From DATJLY01 sp035532935 (GTDB taxonomy: Bacteria > Pseudomonadota > Alphaproteobacteria > ATCC43930 > CGMCC-115725): a stretch of DNA of 64,000 bases. The stretch spans positions 1-64,000 of the forward strand of contig DATKQE010000008.1 of assembly GCA_035532935.1 (NCBI GenBank). Direction: 5' to 3'. Every line of letters begins with the position of its first letter. Position 1 is the stretch's first letter. The notes below the pieces were generated by a model. That model was not told the DNA's origin. It did not search any database and was given only the letters and a program-made list of their open reading frames with translations. A program made the position numbers and the translations under genes. Shown here one piece after another: positions 38,519-44,996 of this stretch.

Positions 38519-38820
38519 TTGTGCAACAGGAGATAAGCGCCGACGGCGAGCGCGACGAGCAATAGAAGCGAGGCGCTCGAACTCGAACTCGTACCGAGAA
38601 GCGATGCGAGCGCCGATGGCGAGGTCGCGCCGGCCGCGCCCGGATAATAGCTGTTCACCGTGGCGAGGCCGGGACCGGCGGGATAGGGCGAGATCACGGG
38701 CGGGTTCTCCGCAGAGGGAATGTAGGTCGAAGGCGCGCCGATATTCACCATCGCGGTATTCGAGCCTTGCGACGTTGAACTTCCCGAGACATTGCCGCCG
38801 AGAAGCGAGCCGAAGAGCAT
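38515..38820 (-). CDS. Provirus tail-anchored membrane protein with LASLLGTSS motif
   Basis: 101 aa. 'GGNVSGSSTSQGSNTAMVNIG' opens the protein, a Pro/Tyr-rich middle follows, then 'SALASLLGTSSSSSASLLLLV' leads into the terminal membrane helix. The pre-helix motif recurs in the 35431-35721 product and, in looser form, in 38174-38518. The upstream frame is open but the ATG at 38820 directly follows the previous gene. Confidence 0.62.
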   Translation of the reverse strand: MLFGSLLGGNVSGSSTSQGSNTAMVNIGAPSTYIPSAENPPVISPYPAGPGLATVNSYYPGAAGATSPSALASLLGTSSSSSASLLLLVALAVGAYLLLHK

Positions 38821-38821
38821 G

Positions 38822-39133
38822 TCAGCGCCGCAGCACGAGCGCGAAGAGCAGGACGCCCGCGCCGATGAAGAAAAGCGTCGTCGTCGAGAACGACGTGCCG
38901 GCAATCGTCACGGTGCCGGGCACGGCCGTTGCCGGCGGGACGATCACGTCCGGCTGCGACGCCTGTTGGTTCGCAACATACGCCGTGGTCGCGCTCCCAA
39001 GCAGATTGCCGAACAGGCTATTGAGGTCCAGCCCGGTCGAGGGGTTGCCATTCGTGCCGACAACGGCGCCGCCCGACGAAATATCGGTTGGCGTCGTGCC
39101 GAGCGCGCTATCGAGTGCCGCCAAAGGGTCCAA
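38822..39133 (-). CDS. Provirus tail-anchored membrane protein (TTG start)
   Basis: 103 aa from a TTG start with AGGGG 7 nt upstream. It has 'LNSLFGNLLGSATTAYVANQQAS' in the middle and the C-terminal helix 'TLFFIGAGVLLFALVLRR'. It lies between the capsid candidate and the other tail-anchored proteins. Probably part of the internal membrane of the virion (inference). Confidence 0.6.
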   Translation of the reverse strand: MDPLAALDSALGTTPTDISSGGAVVGTNGNPSTGLDLNSLFGNLLGSATTAYVANQQASQPDVIVPPATAVPGTVTIAGTSFSTTTLFFIGAGVLLFALVLRR

Positions 39134-39207
39134 GGGTCGCCCCTATATGTCGGACGGGCCGCGCCCCGGCTCGAAAGCTTCCGCGCGGCCCGCCTCTCCG
39201 CGGTATC

Positions 39208-40284
39208 TCAGGGTCCAACGGCGAGCGGGCGAACGCTTTCACGCTGAACGTAAAGCTGCGTCGTGCCGGCCACGTAGTTCTCATTGACCAAAAGCTGCAG
39301 GTTCGCATCGAGCGCGCCGGTCGGAATGCCGGTCGAAAGCTTGCCATCGTAGCGAAGATCGAACGGATATAGCCCGGTGATCTCGGTCGGAAATCCCGCC
39401 GGATCGGTCGGCTGGCCGTTCACCGCGTTGACGTTGAAATATTCGTCGCGCGCGCGCGCCTTGACGAAGTTCGCCTGGGAAATCTCGAAATACGTCCCGC
39501 CGGATTTCAATTTGAAGTCGCCCTGGAACGTCGTGCCGTTCAAGAGGCCGCTATCGTCGCCGGCATGAACGCCGCCCGTCACCGTGTCGAAATAGGCGTC
39601 CAGCGAAATCAGGTTGACGCCCGTCCGCTGGTCGATGTCGACCGTAAACTGGTTGTTCGCGCCCTGGATCGGAATGTTGATCTCGTCAAGCTGGCGCACG
39701 GCGAAGATGATCGGATTGCCGCGGCGATCCTTGGCCGGGACCTGTTCCATGTAGGCGCCTTCCACGTCGAGTTGAACGTTGGAAAGCGTGACGGTCGCGC
39801 CCGGCGTGCCGAACAGATCATTGAGACCGCCGAAGGTGACGTAAAGCTGCGCCGCGCGAATGCCGCGCAAATCGAGCCCGCAATCGTTCCGCTTGCGACC
39901 GCGAATGAGGTCGAAGTGCAGCGGCAGGGTGAGGTCCACATTCGTGGTCTGGTTCGCCGTCATGTTGATGGAATTTTCCATCCCATAAATCAGCGTGCCA
40001 TGACGCTCCATCGTAAGCCGGCAGGCATAGAGCCAAGGCTGGATGTTCCACACCGTATCCTGGCCGTTAATCATGATCTCGATCCGCTTCAAAAGCTGGA
40101 TCGTCTGCAGAAACTGCCCGAACTGCCGGCCGATTGGCGCGTTCGCGCCAGTCGTGATCGTGTAGCGCAAGCGAAGATAGAGGTCGGTCAGCACGGCGCC
40201 CACGTCGAGATTGAGCGGCTGGCGCCCGACGGTCTGCGCAAAGGTGCCGAGACGATCCACGAGCTTGAATTGATTGGTAATCAA
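39208..40284 (-). CDS. Candidate double-jelly-roll major capsid protein
   Basis: 358 aa with a TTG start behind GAGGA. It is predominantly beta with no membrane helix: N-terminal 'LGTFAQTVGRQPLNLDVGAVLTDLYLRLRYTITTG', then 'QFLQTIQLLKRIEIMINGQDTVWNIQPWLYACRL' and a second beta-rich half from about 190. Length (PM2-class capsid proteins are about 270-400 aa), alternating strands in two halves, and neighbouring packaging ATPase and membrane proteins support a capsid role. The fold assignment is inference and needs structure prediction. Confidence 0.65.
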   Translation of the reverse strand: MITNQFKLVDRLGTFAQTVGRQPLNLDVGAVLTDLYLRLRYTITTGANAPIGRQFGQFLQTIQLLKRIEIMINGQDTVWNIQPWLYACRLTMERHGTLIYGMENSINMTANQTTNVDLTLPLHFDLIRGRKRNDCGLDLRGIRAAQLYVTFGGLNDLFGTPGATVTLSNVQLDVEGAYMEQVPAKDRRGNPIIFAVRQLDEINIPIQGANNQFTVDIDQRTGVNLISLDAYFDTVTGGVHAGDDSGLLNGTTFQGDFKLKSGGTYFEISQANFVKARARDEYFNVNAVNGQPTDPAGFPTEITGLYPFDLRYDGKLSTGIPTGALDANLQLLVNENYVAGTTQLYVQRESVRPLAVGP

Positions 40285-40339
40285 GATACGGTCCTCTTTG
40301 TTCTCAAGGTCCGATTGCTGGTCAGGCTCGCTTGCTTGC

Positions 40340-40426
40340 TTAGGGCAAGTAGCTCTGAATTTTGGAGTACAGGAACAGCGCCACGAGCACCGTTGCCGCT
40401 GAAGTCAAGATGAGCTTGGCGTTCAC
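40340..40426 (-). CDS. 28-aa provirus membrane peptide
   Basis: GTG-started peptide whose start overlaps the preceding stop (GTGA). Almost all of it is one membrane helix ('LILTSAATVLVALFLYSKI'). Located between the capsid candidate and the ATPase gene. Small single-helix proteins are abundant in the membranes of PM2/PRD1-type virions. Confidence 0.5.
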   Translation of the reverse strand: MNAKLILTSAATVLVALFLYSKIQSYLP

Positions 40427-40521
40427 GTGATGCTCACAGTGCCGAGAAATTTGTTGTAGACCCAAACGGCGACGACGAACGCGGCCGTCATGGTCACAAC
40501 CCCCTTGATCGAGACGCCCAT
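40423..40521 (-). CDS. 32-aa provirus membrane peptide
   Basis: Starts MGVSIKGVVTMTAAFVVAVW, a single membrane helix. An excellent Shine-Dalgarno AAGGAG lies 6 nt before the ATG, and the stop overlaps the following mini-gene, which supports translation despite the size. Confidence 0.55.
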   Translation of the reverse strand: MGVSIKGVVTMTAAFVVAVWVYNKFLGTVSIT

Positions 40522-40587
40522 AAAGGCTCCTTGGGTCGCACCCTGCGATGCGCCCATGGAGCATGGAAATCAGAGCTTGGGGAAAGT

Positions 40588-40610
40588 TTGCGTTACGTTA
40601 CGAAACGCAA
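40588..40610 (-). terminator. Hairpin between the ATPase gene and downstream virion genes
   Basis: TTGCGTT (40588-40594) and AACGCAA (40604-40610) form a 7-bp stem with a 9-nt loop directly after the ATPase stop in the direction of transcription. There is no clear T-run, so it may be a regulatory or mRNA-stabilising hairpin rather than a terminator. Confidence 0.3.
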
Positions 40611-40611
40611 T

Positions 40612-41223
40612 TCAGGCGAAGGGCGCCTTTTTGACCGCCCAGCCTGCAGGGGACCAATCCAGCGCCTCATGCCCGGCGAAGTCCAGCCGCGGAATCGCCG
40701 CCGCCGCTTCGGGCTCGAAAATCATGGAACGGTAGAAGCGCAAATCATTGGGCTCGGTCGTATTGAAGATCACCGCGCGCGCAAGGTTCGCGGTGCAGTC
40801 CCGCGACACGCGCGCCGGGCGCTGGGAGCACGCAAAAACGCGCAGCCGGCGATGGCGCCCGCGCATCCACAGATCATACGCGTGCGGCGCGAGCCGGATC
40901 CCCTCCATGAACACGCCCGCCTCTTCCCATATCACGAGGCAATCGCCCGCGAGCCAAGCCGCCTCGTTAGCCCATTCCCATAGGTCAAGCCGGCGGTCGG
41001 CGATCCATGCGACGCGCCATGCCGGGCGCATAAGCGCGCGCACAAGGTCGGCGCGGTCGCGGATGATGTGAAAGCCGCGCGGCGGCGCCTCGCTATCGTC
41101 GGGCAGGCTCAGGAGCACGCGCGGAAACGACGCGGCGTGCGATAGCGCCAGCGTCGTTTTACCGCTCCCGCCGCGGCCAAGATACAGCCGATTGTCAGGC
41201 CGCGCGAGCGAGCCCTTCGTCAT
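40612..41223 (-). CDS. Provirus packaging-type P-loop ATPase
   Basis: 203 aa. Walker A GRGGSGKT at residues 16-23, Walker B 'DCLVIWEEAG' at 94-103 and a sensor-like 'FACSQRP' at 130-136. Small size and this order match the FtsK/HerA-type genome-packaging ATPases (A32/P9 group) of membrane-containing tailless viruses. Unlike terminases it has no nuclease domain. The ATG at 41223 lies inside the 3' end of the previous gene (29-nt overlap). Confidence 0.72.
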   Translation of the reverse strand: MTKGSLARPDNRLYLGRGGSGKTTLALSHAASFPRVLLSLPDDSEAPPRGFHIIRDRADLVRALMRPAWRVAWIADRRLDLWEWANEAAWLAGDCLVIWEEAGVFMEGIRLAPHAYDLWMRGRHRRLRVFACSQRPARVSRDCTANLARAVIFNTTEPNDLRFYRSMIFEPEAAAAIPRLDFAGHEALDWSPAGWAVKKAPFA

Positions 41224-41602
41224 TCGCGGGCGCCTCCGCACGCTCGGCCGCGGCGCGCATCGCCGGCGAGGCTTGGCCCTTGCGCGCGTCGGCGATGATC
41301 CGCGGCATGAGGATTGCCACGAAGCACCCCACGAGGTCCAGGCCGGCCGCGACGCGCGCGTTGCCGAGGTACTGGTCAAGGTCCCACGCTTCGGCATTTT
41401 TGAGCAGGGCCGCCGTCAACGCCTCGCCCTCGTGCGGCGTCAGCGCGTCATAACCGATCTTGTGCAGCGCGAGGCTCGTCAACATCGACGCGCCCATGCA
41501 CAGGCCGGGAAATTGCTCCACGGTGATCGCGGGCGCGGCCGGTTGCGGTGGTGCCGCCGCCGCGGCGTCCGCGGCCTTCATTGCGTCGGCGCGCGCGAGC
41601 AT
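41195..41602 (-). CDS. Provirus protein of unknown function, Ala-rich
   Basis: 135 aa from ATG 41602; the frame is open to 41818 but that part overlaps the zinc-ribbon gene. An Ala/Pro-rich N-terminus is followed by a helical domain 'FPGLCMGASMLTSLALHKIGYDALTPHEGEALTAALL' and a hydrophobic helix 'LVGCFVAILMPRIIA'. No family recognised; it may be a membrane partner of the ATPase encoded next. Confidence 0.5.
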   Translation of the reverse strand: MLARADAMKAADAAAAAPPQPAAPAITVEQFPGLCMGASMLTSLALHKIGYDALTPHEGEALTAALLKNAEAWDLDQYLGNARVAAGLDLVGCFVAILMPRIIADARKGQASPAMRAAAERAEAPANDEGLARAA

Positions 41603-41625
41603 GTCACGAAGCGCGGCGCCCTCGT

Positions 41626-42012
41626 CTAGAACTCCCGGTCCCAAATGCTCTTGCGCGGCGTTGTCGTTTGCCGCTCCCCCGCCGCCTTGCGCTTCGGCGC
41701 CGGGTCGTTCCGGTTCGCGGGCTTCGGCAGCGGCGGGTTGTCGTTTGCCGGCGCCGGCGGCCGCCAGTTTTGCAGCCCGTCCGCCGGCTCCACGATTTCC
41801 TTGGCGTCCGCGTGCCATTCGATCACCTTTGCCATTACATTACGGGAAGCGCCCTCGCCCCGCGCGAGAACTTGCACGCCGCAGCCATCCCCGCCGCCAT
41901 GCGTGCCGCAATTGAAATACACCCATCCTTTTTTGCTCGTCTTGACGACGGCCGGCTTGCCGCAAAAGGGGCAAAGCGCGATACCGAGGATCTTGAAGGG
42001 CGCGACTTTCAT
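41626..42012 (-). CDS. Zinc-ribbon protein of the provirus
   Basis: 128 aa. N-terminal zinc ribbon: 'CPFCGKPAVVKTSKKGWVYFNCG' (CxxC, then a Cys) plus 'CGTHGGGDGCGV'. The rest is a disordered Pro/Asn/Arg-rich tail ('PPAPANDNPPLPKPANRND'). Probably nucleic-acid binding. The ATG overlaps the preceding stop (ATGA). It is encoded between the Rep and ATPase genes, as accessory replication proteins often are. Confidence 0.62.
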   Translation of the reverse strand: MKVAPFKILGIALCPFCGKPAVVKTSKKGWVYFNCGTHGGGDGCGVQVLARGEGASRNVMAKVIEWHADAKEIVEPADGLQNWRPPAPANDNPPLPKPANRNDPAPKRKAAGERQTTTPRKSIWDREF

Positions 42013-42230
42013 AAGATAACCCCGTCGATTTCGCCCGAGCGCAATACGCGCGCCGCGCGTGATCGTTCGAGCGCGTCAACGCGCGCCTCGTGATCTCGAA
42101 TAAGCGCGCCGAAAGTGTCGGCGAGCTTCGCGATTTCGGTCGGCAATAGGAGCGCGCCGGCCGGTAGCTTCGCAACGCGCGCCACGCGTTCAAGCTGCGT
42201 GTTCAATTGGTCGACTAGCGCTCGCGACAT
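42009..42230 (-). CDS. 73-aa provirus protein, coiled-coil-like
   Basis: Predicted helical: 'RALVDQLNTQLERVARVAKL' and 'LIRDHEARVDALERSRAARVL'. GAGGGT precedes the ATG at 42230, which lies inside the 3' end of rep (41-nt overlap). No family recognised. Confidence 0.5.
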   Translation of the reverse strand: MSRALVDQLNTQLERVARVAKLPAGALLLPTEIAKLADTFGALIRDHEARVDALERSRAARVLRSGEIDGVIL

Positions 42231-43197
42231 CGATACCCTCTCCCCGCAAAAATTCAAGCGCGGCGCCCCAACCCTCCCCTTCCACGAGATCGAGCGTGCG
42301 CGCCCCAAGCCCGCGCCACATGAGTTGACGATAGGCGAGCGCCGGCAGGCTCCCGACAATCTCGCCGGGCGCATCGGCCGCCGCGTGCTCGTCGGTCGCC
42401 GCATCGTCGCGCAACCCCCTGGAATAGGTGACTTGGCGCGCGCCCTTAAAAGCTTCCGCGAAAGACGCGAATAGGCGCGCCGCCTCGCGATCCCCTTCCC
42501 CCGCGTCCGCGAGAAGCTGGAACGGTGACCGGCCGCCGCTACGCCCGAGCTTCATGTGACCGCGCGTGAGCTCTCGGTCGAAGTTCCCCTTTACGACGTA
42601 ATCTGTTACAGCGTCGTAATGCGCTGCGCGCTCCCAGGACCATGCTAGGGGCGAGCATTCGCCAAAGCCGAGCCGCTTCACGGCGCGCGCCCACCGCTCC
42701 CACAGCCAAAGCCCGAAGGCTTCCGCCCCCGCCGTATCGCGCAAGAAAAACGCGGCATGAATATGCGGGTGCCACCCGTTGGCGCCATGCGTGACCTCAA
42801 GCGCCCGCGCCCATCCCGCGCACCCGGCGCGCGCGGCGGCGAGCTTCCACGATTTCCCGGCGATGACGCGCGACCATGCCTTGGTGACCGCCCAACGGAG
42901 TTCTTTCGCGCTTTGAAAGCGATGATGAGCGAGCGTTAAAGCGCCCATTTGCACCGCACCATTAGGAAACGCGCGCGCGTGCCGTTCGGCGATCTCGCGC
43001 ACTTCCTTGCGCCGTGTCTCGGCCACGAGGCCGGCGCATACCGGGCACATCCACACGGAGCCACAGGTTTGAATGCCGGAAAAGCGCGCGTTGCCGTCCC
43101 TCAGCTTGACCGTAATGACAGGTTGCGTGCATCGGCGCCCGCACTTGCACACCGCCTCCCGCGGCAGAATACGAGCCGCGACGTACCGCAGCATCAT
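42190..43197 (-). CDS. rep: Rolling-circle replication initiator (HUH Rep)
   Basis: 335 aa. An N-terminal zinc-finger-like region ('CKCGRRC' and 'CGSVWMCPVCAGLVAETRR') precedes the HUH motif 'GWHPHIHAAFFL' (about residue 142) and a tyrosine motif 'DAVTDYVVKG' with Lys three residues after Tyr. This is the arrangement of Rep_1-type initiators that nick the plus origin. It implies circular DNA replicated by rolling circle, as for PM2 and FLiP. Two 23-bp repeats lie just upstream. Confidence 0.85.
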   Translation of the reverse strand: MMLRYVAARILPREAVCKCGRRCTQPVITVKLRDGNARFSGIQTCGSVWMCPVCAGLVAETRRKEVREIAERHARAFPNGAVQMGALTLAHHRFQSAKELRWAVTKAWSRVIAGKSWKLAAARAGCAGWARALEVTHGANGWHPHIHAAFFLRDTAGAEAFGLWLWERWARAVKRLGFGECSPLAWSWERAAHYDAVTDYVVKGNFDRELTRGHMKLGRSGGRSPFQLLADAGEGDREAARLFASFAEAFKGARQVTYSRGLRDDAATDEHAAADAPGEIVGSLPALAYRQLMWRGLGARTLDLVEGEGWGAALEFLRGEGIDVASASRPIEHAA

Positions 43198-43227
43198 CGC
43201 CCTGCCCCGCCCTTCCTGCCGGCGCGG

Positions 43228-43273
43228 TGAAAATCTGTTCCCCCTATTGTTGAAAATCTGTTCCCCCTATTGT
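43228..43273. repeat. Two tandem 23-bp repeats upstream of rep
   Basis: A perfect direct duplication (43228-43250 and 43251-43273); each unit opens TGAAAATCTG and ends CCCTATTGT. It is AT-richer than its surroundings and sits 31 bp upstream of the rep start, so it may be iteron-like Rep binding sites, part of the origin, or an operator for rep. Confidence 0.7.
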
Positions 43274-43288
43274 CAAGGGATTGGGGCT

Positions 43289-43477
43289 TCATTCAGCGCG
43301 AGCCTCCGCCGGTAGGACGCCGAGTGTCACCGTCCCAAGTGTGGGACAATTGTTCCACGCCTGAATATCGGTCGCATAGGCGCCGAGAAAGGCCCCGTCC
43401 CCGTCAAACACGAGCCAATATTTCTTGTGCCGGCGCCGCGACGGGCGCGCAGGGACAGCCCTTGAAACGTAGCTCAA
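43289..43477 (-). CDS. 62-aa provirus early protein
   Basis: TTG start overlapping the previous stop (TTGA) with a strong AGGGGGA Shine-Dalgarno. The sequence has a basic part 'RPSRRRHKKYWLVFDGDGAFLGAYATDIQAWNNCPTLG'. No family recognised. It is immediately upstream of the rep region. Confidence 0.5.
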   Translation of the reverse strand: MSYVSRAVPARPSRRRHKKYWLVFDGDGAFLGAYATDIQAWNNCPTLGTVTLGVLPAEARAE

Positions 43478-43677
43478 GCCGTCCCCCTGGCGGGCGGCAT
43501 GCCCTCGGGACATCGCGTGTCGTCGGGTAATCGCGTGACGGCAACCTGATAAACGCCCGCCGTCTTGTTGGCCGCGATCAGAACAGCTTCCGAGCCGATA
43601 TCCGGCGCGCCAAAGATGCGTAATAGCCGGATGATGAATTCGCATCCGATTGCGCACCATTCTTCTTCAGCCGTCAT
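43474..43677 (-). CDS. 67-aa provirus early protein
   Basis: Starts 'MTAEEEWCAIGCEFIIRLLRIFG'. The ATG at 43677 was chosen because it overlaps the end of the upstream gene by 11 nt. No family recognised. Part of the four-gene early block before rep. Confidence 0.5.
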   Translation of the reverse strand: MTAEEEWCAIGCEFIIRLLRIFGAPDIGSEAVLIAANKTAGVYQVAVTRLPDDTRCPEGMPPARGTA

Positions 43678-43879
43678 CAATCTCTCCCATAGCCTCGCGC
43701 GCCTTGCGTTCGAACCGCCGCGCGCATCGTGCGAAATATTTTGCAAGCTGGCGGCAATGTTCCTCGTCAACGCCGCCCTTACCGTTGAGACGGTATTGGG
43801 CCGCGCGCATGCACATCTCCGCTTCGCGCGCGTACCAAGCCGCCAGATGTTTCGGATCAGGCACGCGCGGCTTCGCCAC
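43667..43879 (-). CDS. 70-aa provirus early protein
   Basis: GTG start with AAGGG upstream. Helical, charged: 'HLAAWYAREAEMCMRAAQYRLNGKGGVDEEHCRQLAKYFARCARRFERKAREAMGEIDDG'-type composition with three cysteines. The three-helix look resembles small phage or plasmid regulators, but no family is recognised. Confidence 0.52.
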   Translation of the reverse strand: MAKPRVPDPKHLAAWYAREAEMCMRAAQYRLNGKGGVDEEHCRQLAKYFARCARRFERKAREAMGEIDDG

Positions 43880-44048
43880 TGGTCAAGCCCTTGCGCGCAT
43901 CGCGGATCGCCTCCCGGAGAATGCGGTCGAACGCTTCCGCTTCCTCGATACTCACGAAAATTTGCTCGTCGAGGACCGTCACGCTAATGCGCGGCGGCGA
44001 TTTGCCGACGGCATGACACCACGCCGCAGCGTCAAGGCCGCGCCTCAC
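43857..44048 (-). CDS. 63-aa provirus early protein
   Basis: GTG start overlapping the DUF736 stop (GTGA), with GGGGAGGG just upstream. The core 'ISVTVLDEQIFVSIEEAEAFDRILREAI' looks like a short beta hairpin plus helix. No family recognised. Confidence 0.5.
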   Translation of the reverse strand: MRRGLDAAAWCHAVGKSPPRISVTVLDEQIFVSIEEAEAFDRILREAIRDARKGLTSGEAARA

Positions 44049-44422
44049 GCCGCCCTCCCCTGGTCGGGCTTGAACTCCCGGCCGTCCGGTCGCGGGCGCG
44101 ACCATGTGACATCGAACGCGCCGCCCTCGCGCAAGAACGCCGACATGTTGAGCGGCCCGGCGAGTGACGGATCGTCGACCGTGATTGAAAGGAACTTCTC
44201 GCCGGCATGGGCGCCGCGCTCGATCACCTTTTCCCATGCGGCGCCGATCTCGACGAAATCGCCATGCGAGCCCTTCGCCTCGACGACGTATTTCGGCGAG
44301 TTGGGATCGCTCGATTGATGGCGCCCATTAGGCGCGAGCATTACGTCCGCCTTGAACGCGAGCGTCGCGATGACGCCGCGAAAGCCCCGCTCGTGCGGGA
44401 CCAATCTGCCGTTGTTTGCCAT
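44045..44422 (-). CDS. DUF736 family protein
   Basis: 125 aa. It matches the DUF736 pattern as I know it from alphaproteobacterial plasmids and integrative elements: an opening 'GFRGVIATLAFKADVMLAP', then 'YVVEAKGSHGDFVEIGAAWEKVIERGAHAGEKFLSITVDDPSLAGPLNMSAF' and a final 'WSRPRPDG'. Function unknown. AAGGAG Shine-Dalgarno 6 nt before the ATG. First gene of the minus-strand cascade. Confidence 0.8.
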   Translation of the reverse strand: MANNGRLVPHERGFRGVIATLAFKADVMLAPNGRHQSSDPNSPKYVVEAKGSHGDFVEIGAAWEKVIERGAHAGEKFLSITVDDPSLAGPLNMSAFLREGGAFDVTWSRPRPDGREFKPDQGRAA

Positions 44423-44996
44423 GAGATCTCCTTCGCTGGTTCCGACGCGCGCTCCGCGCCGGGGCAGGGTCCTCGGGCTTCAAGGAGGGGCAGCAGGTTT
44501 TCACCGTGCCGCCCCGCCCTCCCCGAAGTCCGTCCGGCGTGACCCTGCCAAGAGCCGCCGGCCGGCGAATTCCGCGCGCTGTTCGGCCGGGACCGGAGAG
44601 ATTGCAGGAAGCACGGGTCCAATTAGTCCGACCATCCCGGCCGCCCCAGCGAAGGGCACGGCACCACTGCGCCGCGCGCCTATCTGACTTACGGAAAGCC
44701 CGATGAAGCAATGGGAAAGAATTAGTCGCGGCTCTATTTGAGGCAGACGCGCAACGCGGGGATCAATTCGCGCGAAGGCGCGTATGATTGCGCGTCAAGC
44801 AAAATCGACGAAGTAGAAAAGGGTCAATCCAATGAGGTTAGAGATTTCACAAGGGATTGAGGGTCCGGCGCCCATCGGACCCTACCGCTTGCGGCAAGTC
44901 ATGGTTAAGACGAATGGGGCACTCGGCCATCGCCGGCGAGCCGGGCGCCGCGTGTACTCCGAAGAAGAGAACGGCGAAGCAACATCAGGTCACAAT
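44423..44996. promoter_or_regulatory. Provirus non-coding/regulatory region
   Basis: About 575 bp upstream of the whole minus-strand cascade without a well-supported complete gene. It contains a 10-bp palindrome TTCGCGCGAA (44767-44776), nearby GCGCGT repeats and, from 44832, a plus-strand ORF that runs through the att site. It probably holds the main promoter, operators and possibly the nick site, none of which I can pinpoint. Confidence 0.4.
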
